DNA of 64,000 bases from Butyrivibrio sp. YAB3001 (GTDB lineage Bacteria; Bacillota; Clostridia; Lachnospirales; Lachnospiraceae): NCBI RefSeq assembly GCF_900112195.1, contig NZ_FOKR01000022.1, positions 1 to 64,000 on the forward strand, written 5' to 3'. Positions within the stretch are counted from its first letter, which is position 1. Each line of letters begins with the position of its first letter. Below are positions 54,540 through 63,174 of this stretch, piece after piece. A program made the position numbers and the translations under genes. The notes under the pieces are model-generated. The model had not been told where the DNA came from, searched no databases, and was given only the letters and a program-made list of their open reading frames with translations.

Positions 54540-55262
54540 TTACTCTGTCTTAAGTCCACCAAACTTACGAGTTCTATTACCATATGCCTCAACAGCCTTT
54601 AACAGTTCAGCTTTGTTGAAATCAGGCCATGCAACAGGAGTAAAGTAAAACTCAGTATATGCACACTGCCAAAGCAGGTAATTTGATATACGCTGCTCAT
54701 TACATGTGCGAATCATAAGATCAGGGTCAGGCATATAAGCAGTATCAAGATTCTCGGCGATCATCTTCTCAGTAATATCAGCTGCTTTAATCTCTCCGTT
54801 TTCAACTTTCTGTGCAACCTTGCGAACAGCTCTTGTGATTTCATCTCTGCTTCCATAATTGATAGCAATGGTAAATGTAAGACCTGTATTATTTGCAGTT
54901 GTCTCTTCCAGCTCAAGAATTGCCTTTTGGATATCTGCTGACAAAAGACTCCTTTCACCGATCACACGACATCTTACATTATTCTTCATAGACTTCTTGA
55001 TACTGGTCTTCAAATAATTTCGAAGTATCGTCATCAAAGCTGAAACTTCAGCCTCAGGTCTGCTCCAGTTCTCTGTAGAAAAGGCATATACAGTCAGATA
55101 TTTAATTCCTATATCACGGGCATCAACAAGTATATCCTCTACTGCCTTAGCACCCTGCATATGTCCATAATTACGAGGCATTCCCTTTTCTTTTGCCCAT
55201 CTGCCATTTCCATCAAGAATAATTGCTACGTGATTCGGAATGTTCTTTAGTTCTTCCATCAT
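54540..55262 (-). CDS. uppS: Undecaprenyl diphosphate synthase
   Basis: 240 residues with HVAIILDGNGRWAKEKGMPR at the start, NYGHMQGAKAVEDI, and the RISNYLLWQCAYTEFYF motif. It extends FPP to the C55 carrier used in wall synthesis. The next gene upstream is frr. Confidence 0.95.
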   Translation of the reverse strand: MMEELKNIPNHVAIILDGNGRWAKEKGMPRNYGHMQGAKAVEDILVDARDIGIKYLTVYAFSTENWSRPEAEVSALMTILRNYLKTSIKKSMKNNVRCRVIGERSLLSADIQKAILELEETTANNTGLTFTIAINYGSRDEITRAVRKVAQKVENGEIKAADITEKMIAENLDTAYMPDPDLMIRTCNEQRISNYLLWQCAYTEFYFTPVAWPDFNKAELLKAVEAYGNRTRKFGGLKTE

Positions 55263-55375
55263 TAGACTCCAATTTTGTAATTAGTTAAAACTTAGGAACT
55301 GCAGAGATACAGATAAATTCCGTTCTCGACAGTTCCCTGATATTCATTAATGAACCGCTAAATCTATATTTCGGA

Positions 55376-55927
55376 TTAAACAGTCATTACTTCTTTATTC
55401 TTCTCTTCAACAGCGCCGTCTATCTCTTTGATAAACTTATCTGTGATTTTCTGAAGTTCTTCATTCAGATCATTTATCTCATCCTCTGAGACATCAGAAC
55501 CTTTAAGTTTCTTAAATGCATCGTTTCCATCTCGTCTTACGTTTCTGACAGCAACCTTTGCATCTTCACCCTTCTTGCGGATATCCTTAGCAAGCTGTTT
55601 TCTTCTTTCCTCAGTAAGCTCCGGGAAAACAAGTCGGATAACTGATCCATCATTGCTCGGTGTAATACCAAGGTCGGACATCATGATTGCCTTTTCAAGA
55701 TCCTTAATAAGTGATTTCTCCCATGGCGCAATCTGAATAATACGCGCTTCCGGAACAGAAACATTGGCAACCTGCTGAATTGGTGTAGGTGTACCATAAT
55801 AATCTACTTTAATTTTATCAAGCACATGTGGATTAGCTCTTCCGGCACGGATTGAAGCAAGTTCCTCTTTCAAAAAATCAAAAGATTTCTGCATTTTGTC
55901 GTTATATTCTTTAACTCTTTCGTTCAT
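55376..55927 (-). CDS. frr: Ribosome recycling factor
   Basis: 183 residues. RAGRANPHVLDKIKVDYYGT, PIQQVANVSVPEARIIQIAP and NDGSVIRLVFPELTEERRKQ are family-typical. It splits post-termination ribosomes with EF-G. It follows pyrH by 46 nt. Confidence 0.96.
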   Translation of the reverse strand: MNERVKEYNDKMQKSFDFLKEELASIRAGRANPHVLDKIKVDYYGTPTPIQQVANVSVPEARIIQIAPWEKSLIKDLEKAIMMSDLGITPSNDGSVIRLVFPELTEERRKQLAKDIRKKGEDAKVAVRNVRRDGNDAFKKLKGSDVSEDEINDLNEELQKITDKFIKEIDGAVEEKNKEVMTV

Positions 55928-55973
55928 ACCTGATTCCTCCTGTTATAAATTTTTGTATGTGGCAGGCAGATTG

Positions 55974-56669
55974 TTAATCAGCAGTAACAACAGTACCATT
56001 AAATGTTCCGCTTGCTGCCTTAACAATACTATTTTCTTCCTGAAGTGCAAAGACTCTCATAGGAATCTTGTTGTCTCTTGCAAGGATAGAAGCTGTCATA
56101 TCCACAACCTGCAGATTCTCGGCGATTACTTCATTGATTGAAACAGTATCATATCTCTTTGCATTAGGATTCTTAGCCGGATCGCTGTCATATACGCCAT
56201 CAACTGCCTTGGCTAAAAGCATACAATCTGCCTCAACCTCAATTGCTCTGAGAACCACGCCTGTATCTGTCGAAAAATATGGATGTCCTGTACCACCTGC
56301 AAAAAATACAACCATATTACGAGCAAAATACTTGTTTGCTCTGTCTTTTGAAAATAGCTTAGTAAAAGAACCACATTCAAAAGGTGTCAGAATATTTGTC
56401 ATCATGCCTTCACTTCTGAATATCTCTGAAACGTAGATACAGTTCATGATCGTAGCCAGCATACCAATCTGATCAGCCTTTACACGATCTATATTCTCAC
56501 TGGTACGTCCTCTCCAAAAGTTACCGCCACCGATAACTATTCCAACCTGAGTACCACCATCAACAAGCTGTTTAACCTGAAGTGCAACCTTTCTAACAGT
56601 TTCCTCATCAAATCCGGTCTTTTTCTCACCTGCAAGCGCTTCACCACTAAGCTTCAATAAAATTCTCAT
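55974..56669 (-). CDS. pyrH: UMP kinase
   Basis: 231 residues from ATG 56669 (GGAG 6 nt upstream). RILLKLSGEALAGEKKTGFD, VIGGGNFWRGRT and FFAGGTGHPYFSTDTG are the UMP kinase motifs. It makes UDP. It stands between the bactofilin gene and frr. Confidence 0.95.
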   Translation of the reverse strand: MRILLKLSGEALAGEKKTGFDEETVRKVALQVKQLVDGGTQVGIVIGGGNFWRGRTSENIDRVKADQIGMLATIMNCIYVSEIFRSEGMMTNILTPFECGSFTKLFSKDRANKYFARNMVVFFAGGTGHPYFSTDTGVVLRAIEVEADCMLLAKAVDGVYDSDPAKNPNAKRYDTVSINEVIAENLQVVDMTASILARDNKIPMRVFALQEENSIVKAASGTFNGTVVTAD

Positions 56670-56703
56670 CTTGATCTCCAATTACTTTATTAAATTATTA
56701 CTA

Positions 56704-57831
56704 TTATCTATTCTTAAGAGTTTCAAAGAACTCAGAAGGATTAACATCAGCATAAGCCTGTGAACACATACCTTCGATAACAGCACCATTGTTGATCTGA
56801 ACTGACTGAGACTTGATATTACCCATAACAATAGCTGTAGTATCAAGAACAACAGGTCCATGAACATCAATATCGCCCTTAACAGCGCCTGCAATAACAG
56901 CACTTGATCCATAGATATTACCTACAATAACGGTGCTCTGTCCTACCTTAACACTACCCTTACTCTTAATTTCTCCTGTGATTCTTGCAGATTCAGCATA
57001 AATTTCAGCTGCATCTGAATCCCCAATTATTTCTCCGGTAATATTAAGCTTACCGAGACATTTGATATTTCCGGCTACCCTTCCAATAAGATCAAGTGAT
57101 CCTGTTGTCTGAATGTCACCTGAAATTGCCATTCCTTCTGTAATGCTAGCTGTCTCATCTGTTGGTGTCTGCTGTTCAAAATCCATAGTATTTATCCCCC
57201 CATTATTTGTTTTATTATCAACAGGTACAGTTTCCACTGTAGCATACTGTTCGTTAGTTGTAGTAGTTGCAACATACTGTTCGGTTGTCGTAGTAGCAAC
57301 ATACCGCTCTTTAGCTGCAGCACTGATAGCTTCAATAGCTGACTGTGGCTGTTCCTGCTTAACCTCAGTCTGTGTCTGCTCTTCTATCTTTTCCTCAAGG
57401 CTCTCGAGCTCAGCTGCCTCAGCAGCGTTCTTCTTCATTTCAGCAATGAATTCAATTGCACTCTTTTGAACCTCTTTTTCTGCCTTTGAGCTTTCCTTTG
57501 GCTCTTTTTCAACAAAAGTAGGAGCCTCTTCCTTTACAAATTCCGATTCAACATCCTCAAAGTCTGATTCCTCTCCAAATACAGACTCATCCTGCTTAAT
57601 TTCATTGTCTTCGTCAACATCCTCATTAGCCAACTCATCAAGTTTAATATCATCTAACCGGCTAAGCATGCTGTCAATATCAACATCATCCTTTACTTTG
57701 CTACTACGAGCGTTTGTCCCCTCACTTGACTTGTTACTATCAAGAACAGCTGCATCATCTGCCTTATCATCAGGCATGAGAGTATTCACAGCCTGTGAAA
57801 GGTCATTCTTCAGCTCAGAAAAAAATCCCAT
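56704..57831 (-). CDS. Bactofilin (polymer-forming cytoskeletal protein) with long acidic N-terminal part
   Basis: 375 residues from ATG 57831 (GGAGG about 10 nt upstream). Residues 1-230 are acidic and disordered-looking, with YVATTTTEQYVATTTTNEQY repeats just before the domain. The bactofilin domain (about 235-365) begins GMAISGDIQTTGSLDLIGRV and shows a beta-helix pattern of turns such as GKLNITGEIIGD and GPVVLDTTAIVMGNIKSQSV. Bactofilins self-assemble into filaments at the membrane and set cell shape. The position upstream of pyrH-frr-uppS-cdsA, which build wall and lipid precursors, fits that role (inference). Confidence 0.9.
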   Translation of the reverse strand: MGFFSELKNDLSQAVNTLMPDDKADDAAVLDSNKSSEGTNARSSKVKDDVDIDSMLSRLDDIKLDELANEDVDEDNEIKQDESVFGEESDFEDVESEFVKEEAPTFVEKEPKESSKAEKEVQKSAIEFIAEMKKNAAEAAELESLEEKIEEQTQTEVKQEQPQSAIEAISAAAKERYVATTTTEQYVATTTTNEQYATVETVPVDNKTNNGGINTMDFEQQTPTDETASITEGMAISGDIQTTGSLDLIGRVAGNIKCLGKLNITGEIIGDSDAAEIYAESARITGEIKSKGSVKVGQSTVIVGNIYGSSAVIAGAVKGDIDVHGPVVLDTTAIVMGNIKSQSVQINNGAVIEGMCSQAYADVNPSEFFETLKNR

Positions 57832-57859
57832 CTTGATATCCTCCATTCAATAATAAATG

Positions 57860-58885
57860 TTAATATTTGATATGTTGAACCGGTAACGTATCATTTGTTA
57901 TCGGAACTATCACTGTATCTTCCATGCCCTGAATTGCCTCGATAATATCAGGTAACGCAGTCACTGTCGCTTTTTTATCTGCTGAATCATGCATCAAAAC
58001 AACGCAATGCTTAAAGCGCGGTATATTGCTGACTATATTGTTGTAAATCGAAGAACTTGTCGCATCGCTCGCTGTATCGCCTGCAGAAACGTTCCAGTCA
58101 AAAAATGTTATCTCCGCATCATCTAAACATTCGATAAGCTCTCTTATGCTCACAGTGCTGACTTTGTTAGAACTTCCCCCTGGAAATCTGTAAAACTTTG
58201 ACCACTGGCCTGTCGTCTCGTACAGGAAGATACGAAGCTTATCCAGATCAGCCTTAAATGAATCAACTGATTCATAAATCTCATTGTACTTGTGGCTGTA
58301 GGAATGCATACCCAATGTATGACCTTCATCCACAATTCTCTTGTACTTATCAGTATATTTGGCATCCGGCTTTCCACATACAAAAAAAGTAGCCTTAACA
58401 TTATATCTGGCAAGAATATCCAAAATCTGATCTGTCGAAGAACTGGGTCCATCATCAAATGTCAGATAAACATATCGTGTTCCCTCTATATCCTCGGGAT
58501 TCTGTGCTCCGGAAATCTCCAGATTAGCTTCACTGGCATCAACCTCTGAATCAATGAGAGATTTTGTATCTACAATCGACTTGTTGCTGTCAGCTGCCAA
58601 ATCCGACTTATCCTGTCCAGTCTCCTCAGTAAGAACCTGATCTGTCTTATTCTTATCTGAAAGTATTTCCATTTCAGTTCCATAATTATCCCGATACCAT
58701 TGAAGATCGGCAACATTCTGATCATACCTGGTCCTAAGCCTGTCATAACGCACAGCCAGAATAACACAGATGCAGGTTGGAATGAAACATGAAGCCAGAA
58801 CTACAGTCACAATAAGCCTTCGTAAATTTTTAATACGCCTGCTGTATTCTTTCTTGGGCTTTCCTGAATCCTTATACGATGTCAT
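57860..58885 (-). CDS. Membrane-anchored polysaccharide deacetylase (NodB/CE4)
   Basis: 341 residues. One N-terminal transmembrane segment (LIVTVVLASCFIPTCICVIL) and an Asp/Ser-rich stalk precede the NodB domain. TFDDGPSSSTDQILDILARY holds the metal Asp, GMHSYSHKY the metal His pair, FYRFPGGSSNKVS the next motif, and VVLMHDS the closing His. It deacetylates peptidoglycan or another GlcNAc polymer outside the cell. Confidence 0.9.
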   Translation of the reverse strand: MTSYKDSGKPKKEYSRRIKNLRRLIVTVVLASCFIPTCICVILAVRYDRLRTRYDQNVADLQWYRDNYGTEMEILSDKNKTDQVLTEETGQDKSDLAADSNKSIVDTKSLIDSEVDASEANLEISGAQNPEDIEGTRYVYLTFDDGPSSSTDQILDILARYNVKATFFVCGKPDAKYTDKYKRIVDEGHTLGMHSYSHKYNEIYESVDSFKADLDKLRIFLYETTGQWSKFYRFPGGSSNKVSTVSIRELIECLDDAEITFFDWNVSAGDTASDATSSSIYNNIVSNIPRFKHCVVLMHDSADKKATVTALPDIIEAIQGMEDTVIVPITNDTLPVQHIKY

Positions 58886-58969
58886 TATCTCATAAAGTCT
58901 CTTCCATTAAAATATAAAATAACTGTAAACAGCAACTCTAGTATATCATAAATTCCCTTCAAAAGAAAA

Positions 58970-58994
58970 GAGCGCAGGGATTTTTCCTGCGCTC
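58970..58994 (-). terminator. Strong terminator after the secreted 227-residue gene
   Basis: GAGCGCAGG (58970-58978) and CCTGCGCTC (58986-58994) form a 9-bp GC-rich stem with a 7-nt loop, followed by TTTTCTTTTG on the minus strand. Confidence 0.75.
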
Positions 58995-59011
58995 AAAAAA
59001 ACTTATGATAT

Positions 59012-59692
59012 TTAAAAATCTGTCAACGTGCCATTTCCGGCTGATGTATAAGTCATTATGTAATTATCATACTGCCCCGCATTGTAGCCAACCATCTGTG
59101 AATTAGTGCTTCCACCATGGAATGTATACCCCACATCTGCGATATTCACCGTATCAAATGCAACCGGGCTCCCATTTCTTAAAAACACTGTTCTGATACC
59201 AACACCCTGAATGTCATGCTCCGAATAATTTGTTGCTGACACTTCAATGCAGCCTCCTGCATCCATCGCATCAACATCAACTGATGTGTAAGTGCAATTA
59301 TCAGTCTTTTCAAATTCAAATTCATACTGATATTTTACAGCTCTTTTTATATCAGAATTTTTAAATTGACCATAAAGAATGAATTGCTGCCCGTTCTTAA
59401 CTGCCTCGGAATAATCGTTGACCTTTGAAAGAACCTGACCATCCTTGTCAAGCGCCGAAAAGTCCGCACTTATAGATATGTCACATCCGGTATTATTGGT
59501 AGCAACAACAACATAATAAGTGCACCAGTCATAACCGTCCGGAATTGCATATTCACTATTTACAGTTATATCATCCGTGGAAAGTCCGGCAGCATTTACT
59601 CTTAGCTGCCCTGCTTTGCAAAAAATAATCACTGCAAAAAGAATTAAAGACAACCCCATTGCGATAAATGAAGAAAATAATTGTTTTTTCAT
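59012..59692 (-). CDS. Secreted or membrane-anchored protein of unknown function
   Basis: 226 residues from ATG 59692 (GGAGGG 8 nt upstream; ATG 59698 and GTG 59701 are nearer to it). An N-terminal signal/anchor segment (IAMGLSLILFAVIIFC) is followed by a beta-rich, Ig-like domain: WCTYYVVVATNNTGCDISIS and VEVSATNYSEHDIQGVG-type strands recall FxLYD/DUF3426-like fibronectin folds. Two Cys may form a disulfide. The partner is unknown. It lies between the DUF5722 gene and the deacetylase on the same strand. Confidence 0.7.
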   Translation of the reverse strand: MKKQLFSSFIAMGLSLILFAVIIFCKAGQLRVNAAGLSTDDITVNSEYAIPDGYDWCTYYVVVATNNTGCDISISADFSALDKDGQVLSKVNDYSEAVKNGQQFILYGQFKNSDIKRAVKYQYEFEFEKTDNCTYTSVDVDAMDAGGCIEVSATNYSEHDIQGVGIRTVFLRNGSPVAFDTVNIADVGYTFHGGSTNSQMVGYNAGQYDNYIMTYTSAGNGTLTDF

Positions 59693-59804
59693 AGCCATCA
59701 CCCTCCACCTATATTTGATAACTTAATTATGCAATTCTCAGATAGGTTAGTCGAGGGTAGCAAGGGTTATTTAATCCTTTTTTTACCTTTATAAATTTTC
59801 TATT

Positions 59805-59827
59805 AAACCCGCACCAGTACTGGGTTT
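59805..59827 (-). terminator. Weak hairpin at the end of the DUF5722 gene
   Basis: AAACCC (59805-59810) pairs with GGGTTT (59822-59827), overlapping the stop codon. The downstream minus strand is A/T-rich but has no long T-run. Confidence 0.35.
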
Positions 59828-61445
59828 AACGGGCATTCATGGCTGCATTCCAGTCACCTATTCCCATGTACGCAGCTGCCTTTTGAATATAGGCTCCGGA
59901 ATCGGATCCGTTCATGTTTTTAAAATAATCATAGGCCATTTTACGCCTTCCATCCTGGGTTGAAAGTCCAACAGAAAGGCCATTCTTGACCTCAAGATGA
60001 AAATCAGTCTGTCTGTTGAATATGATCATCTTTATGTAGCGGTTAGTCATAGTACGCTGATAAGCATAGACCATAGCTGCTGCCTGTGCCTCTTCGCCCT
60101 GGCTTGAAGAATATCCGATCTCAGTCAAAAGAACCGGTCTCACCTGACCCTTTGTATTTCTCATAGCCGGAAGACACAGATAATCAGTGAGCTGCTCGAT
60201 ATTTTCCATAGAAAGATATGGTGTATCTATTGAGTGCTGGATCATGGTTACAGCCTCTGCATTCTTGGGTGTCCAGAAAGAAGTCCATGTCATAGGATAA
60301 TTATAGGGATGTTCTGCCACTGCCCAGTCAAAGTTTCCCTGTGCAACCACGACTGCATTTATTGCTTCAAGCATGCTTCTTGCTGAAAAATATGAACTGT
60401 TGTGAATCTTGGTCCAGTTCTGATCAAGACTTATGCAGACTGTAGCATTTGCATTCTTACTCTTTATCGCGTTGTAGCAAACTCTGAGAGAATCAGCATA
60501 GAGCTGAGCATAGGATAATTCATCAGAAACACTTGAATAGTTCCAGGCGTTTTTTGCATTAACCTCATTTCCTATAACCCAGTTATCAATCTGTCCAACG
60601 CCATTGTGTCCGTTGTATCTTTCCGCCAAAAAGGAAACCACTGCCTCAAGATACTCAAGTCCCTTATCCTCAGAAGTATTCATCATATAATAGCTGCATC
60701 TTCCGATACCACCTCTTGAAGAAGGTGCAATCATGAATTCTTCGCCTCTTGCATAAGGATTTAAAAGGACCATCGTCAAACCGATTTTCTGAGAAGAAGT
60801 AATTCTTACACAGTGATCATACTGGCTCATATACGATGAATCAAAACCATAAACTTTGCCATTATACTCATATTTGATGGCACCGTCACCGCCAATAACA
60901 TCTTCAAGATTGATGTTATATGCCGCCTGCTGAACCCCAAGATCCAAAACCTCAGTATTTCCATTTCCAATCTTGGCTCCATCAAGAATAATGCCTTTCT
61001 TGCCATTATTCATAACAGCCGGAGAATTGGTTGCCAGCACTTCCGGATTAGTGATATATCTTGGATTTGTGACAGCTACAAGTTTTCCGCCCTGAATGAC
61101 AGCCACCTGAAATTTATCATATAAACGGCTTCCTGCTGTATTAAAGCCAAGTGGAACCTGGAAAGTCACATTTGCTCCCATAGGCAGCGAAGCAATAGCA
61201 GATCCACTCGGTCCAATCTGATAAACTTTCTCAGCATAAAGATAAAAAGTTCCGTCATCACTGTCCGGAAAATCTGACGCCGAAACAGAAACCTTGACGT
61301 TTGCACCTTCAATAACAGCCCCGGTTATAGAAACAGCACCTGTTCCTGCTGCCTTTGCGCTAATAGAATTACAAGAAATAACAACTGCTACAACAAAAAA
61401 GAATACTCCTACCCAATACAAAACATTTTTTCGCTTACTTTTCAT
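59826..61445 (-). CDS. Secreted DUF5722 protein, glycoside-hydrolase-like barrel
   Basis: 539 residues from ATG 61445 (GGGGGATC upstream). A signal peptide ends near SISAKAAG. An N-terminal beta domain (SITGAVIEGANVKVSVSASD) precedes a TIM-barrel-like domain: QIDNWVIGNEVNAKNAWNYS has the NEV acid position of GH clan A enzymes, and PVLLTEIGYSS carries the second Glu. DUF5722 is known from secreted proteins of gut Clostridia. It may hydrolyse a glycan, but activity is unproven. It stands 18 nt from truA. Confidence 0.82.
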   Translation of the reverse strand: MKSKRKNVLYWVGVFFFVVAVVISCNSISAKAAGTGAVSITGAVIEGANVKVSVSASDFPDSDDGTFYLYAEKVYQIGPSGSAIASLPMGANVTFQVPLGFNTAGSRLYDKFQVAVIQGGKLVAVTNPRYITNPEVLATNSPAVMNNGKKGIILDGAKIGNGNTEVLDLGVQQAAYNINLEDVIGGDGAIKYEYNGKVYGFDSSYMSQYDHCVRITSSQKIGLTMVLLNPYARGEEFMIAPSSRGGIGRCSYYMMNTSEDKGLEYLEAVVSFLAERYNGHNGVGQIDNWVIGNEVNAKNAWNYSSVSDELSYAQLYADSLRVCYNAIKSKNANATVCISLDQNWTKIHNSSYFSARSMLEAINAVVVAQGNFDWAVAEHPYNYPMTWTSFWTPKNAEAVTMIQHSIDTPYLSMENIEQLTDYLCLPAMRNTKGQVRPVLLTEIGYSSSQGEEAQAAAMVYAYQRTMTNRYIKMIIFNRQTDFHLEVKNGLSVGLSTQDGRRKMAYDYFKNMNGSDSGAYIQKAAAYMGIGDWNAAMNAR

Positions 61446-61462
61446 TTGATCCCCCAATTATT

Positions 61463-62212
61463 TTAATAGTCTACCTTCATCATACAAAGCCCCTCTGGTC
61501 TGGCAGTCGGACCAGCTTCATTTCTGTTACATGCTTCAAGAATGTCTTTTACCTTATCAGGCTCAATGTTTCCGTAACCCACCTCCAACAAAGTACCTGT
61601 AAGTATCCTGACCATATTCTGTAAAAAGCCGTTACCATGAAAATAAAATCTAATGTAGCTTCCACTTTTTTCAATATTGATAGTGTCTACAGTCCTTACT
61701 GTAGACTTCTTTATCTTGGTATTCCCGCAAAAGCTCTTGAAATCATGCGTTCCAACAAGATACCGGGTAGCTTCCTGCATTCTCTCAATGTCCGGCTCCT
61801 TATCCAGTATCGTGACGTATTTTCTGTCAAAAACAGGCTTTCCAACGCCATACCAACAAGTATATCTGTATGTTTTACCCACTGCATTATATCTTGCATG
61901 AAATCTGTCAGAACATATCTTAACTTCATTAACACTGATATCCTCAGGCAGATACGCATTAAGATATGTCTGTATTTCATTTTCCGACATGTCGGTATTT
62001 AGAATAACATTCGCTGTCATCGCCCTGGCATGAACCCCGGCATCCGTCCTGCCTGCGCCGATAAGATTTATTTCCCCATAACCGGCATTTACCATTCTGC
62101 CAAGAACGTTTTCTATCTTCCCCTGAACTGTCATATCATTTTCCGAATGTCGTTCCCAGCCATGATATCTTGTTCCATCATAGCTTATAATAAGTTTATA
62201 ATTCCGATCCAT
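61463..62212 (-). CDS. truA: tRNA pseudouridine synthase A
   Basis: 249 residues. YDGTRYHGWERHSENDMTVQ, the catalytic Asp in GAGRTDAGVHARAM, and FLQNMVRILTGTLLEVG are typical. It makes pseudouridine at positions 38-40 of tRNA. It is followed by the DUF5722 gene, which it may share a transcript with. Confidence 0.95.
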   Translation of the reverse strand: MDRNYKLIISYDGTRYHGWERHSENDMTVQGKIENVLGRMVNAGYGEINLIGAGRTDAGVHARAMTANVILNTDMSENEIQTYLNAYLPEDISVNEVKICSDRFHARYNAVGKTYRYTCWYGVGKPVFDRKYVTILDKEPDIERMQEATRYLVGTHDFKSFCGNTKIKKSTVRTVDTINIEKSGSYIRFYFHGNGFLQNMVRILTGTLLEVGYGNIEPDKVKDILEACNRNEAGPTARPEGLCMMKVDY

Positions 62213-62327
62213 AATCCCCCACTTCTTAATGTTTTTTTGCGCACTGCTGAATCATTTTTTGTCTGAACTGTAAGGCAGACACGCTCAGAATATTATACAA
62301 TAACACCCATTGTCTTGTCCGTAAAAA

Positions 62328-62365
62328 AATGAGCAAATGACAAAACATTTATCGTCATTCGCTCA
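62328..62365 (-). terminator. Terminator of the ECF S-component gene
   Basis: ATGAGCAAATGAC (62328-62340) and GTCATTCGCTCAT (62353-62365) pair with one mismatch around 12 nt. On the minus strand T7 follows. Confidence 0.75.
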
Positions 62366-62446
62366 TAAATATCATCAAATATTTTAAATTCAAGAAAAGA
62401 ATCTGTGCTTTATAATAAACGTCATCTCTTATAGAGCATAAGCTCA

Positions 62447-63031
62447 TCAAGCCGAGATCAGTTTGTTATTCTTTAAGAACTTACCGATAGTCATCCAGAT
62501 AATAAGTGCGTATACAAAGCCTATAACCGCTGTAATAAACTGAAAAACTGAAAATGTAATCTGAAATGTGCCCATTTTATTTCTAAGAAGACTTTCTGCC
62601 GGGATAAATGTCGGCAACAGCCATAAAGAAATTGTAACACCCATAAATAAGCCCTTTGCCAACGCGCATATAAATGCTTTAAAATAATTCATTACATACC
62701 CTTTAACAGTGCTGTCTTTTGTAATTGATTTTTTAAGTAAAAAATGAGTAGTCACAACCAAAACAATGTTTCCAGCCATAATCAACGGAATGATTCCCGG
62801 AACAGCCATCATTACAGGAGAGGCTGCAATCAGATATGCCGTCACAGGCGTGATGACGCTCAATATTATCGCGCTTACAAGATTAACTGCAAGCACAGCT
62901 ACTATCAGACACGCATTTATTATAGGTCCTGTAATAAAAATACTTAAGTTCTTAAAAAATTGGCTCACAATGCAGATAGCAAGTAAAGCTGCAGTAATAG
63001 TTATTTCCCTGGTACCAAAATATTTTTTCAT
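62447..63031 (-). CDS. ECF-type transporter S component-like membrane protein
   Basis: 194 residues with about six transmembrane helices. EITITAALLAICIVSQFFKN near the start and the Pro/Gly-rich middle (VMMAVPGIIPLIMAGNIVLV) match small S components of energy-coupling-factor vitamin transporters. No ATPase or T component is next to it, as is usual for group II ECF systems. The vitamin cannot be named. I saw no riboswitch in the short leader. Confidence 0.7.
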   Translation of the reverse strand: MKKYFGTREITITAALLAICIVSQFFKNLSIFITGPIINACLIVAVLAVNLVSAIILSVITPVTAYLIAASPVMMAVPGIIPLIMAGNIVLVVTTHFLLKKSITKDSTVKGYVMNYFKAFICALAKGLFMGVTISLWLLPTFIPAESLLRNKMGTFQITFSVFQFITAVIGFVYALIIWMTIGKFLKNNKLISA

Positions 63032-63174
63032 GGCAATTATCCCCCTTTTTTTGTTATCAATAATTATTTTAGCAGATATTTACGTTAATCTGTTAATAAA
63101 AAATATTATTAAGGGATAATAGGCCGCCCTTTTCTCCATTTTCCATATTTGTACCATCCCAGATATTGCTTGTT

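Noticed and set aside
62213..62446. Vitamin riboswitch near the ECF gene
   Set aside because: This stretch is downstream of the ECF gene and holds only its terminator. The 143-nt upstream region shows no riboswitch core I recognise.
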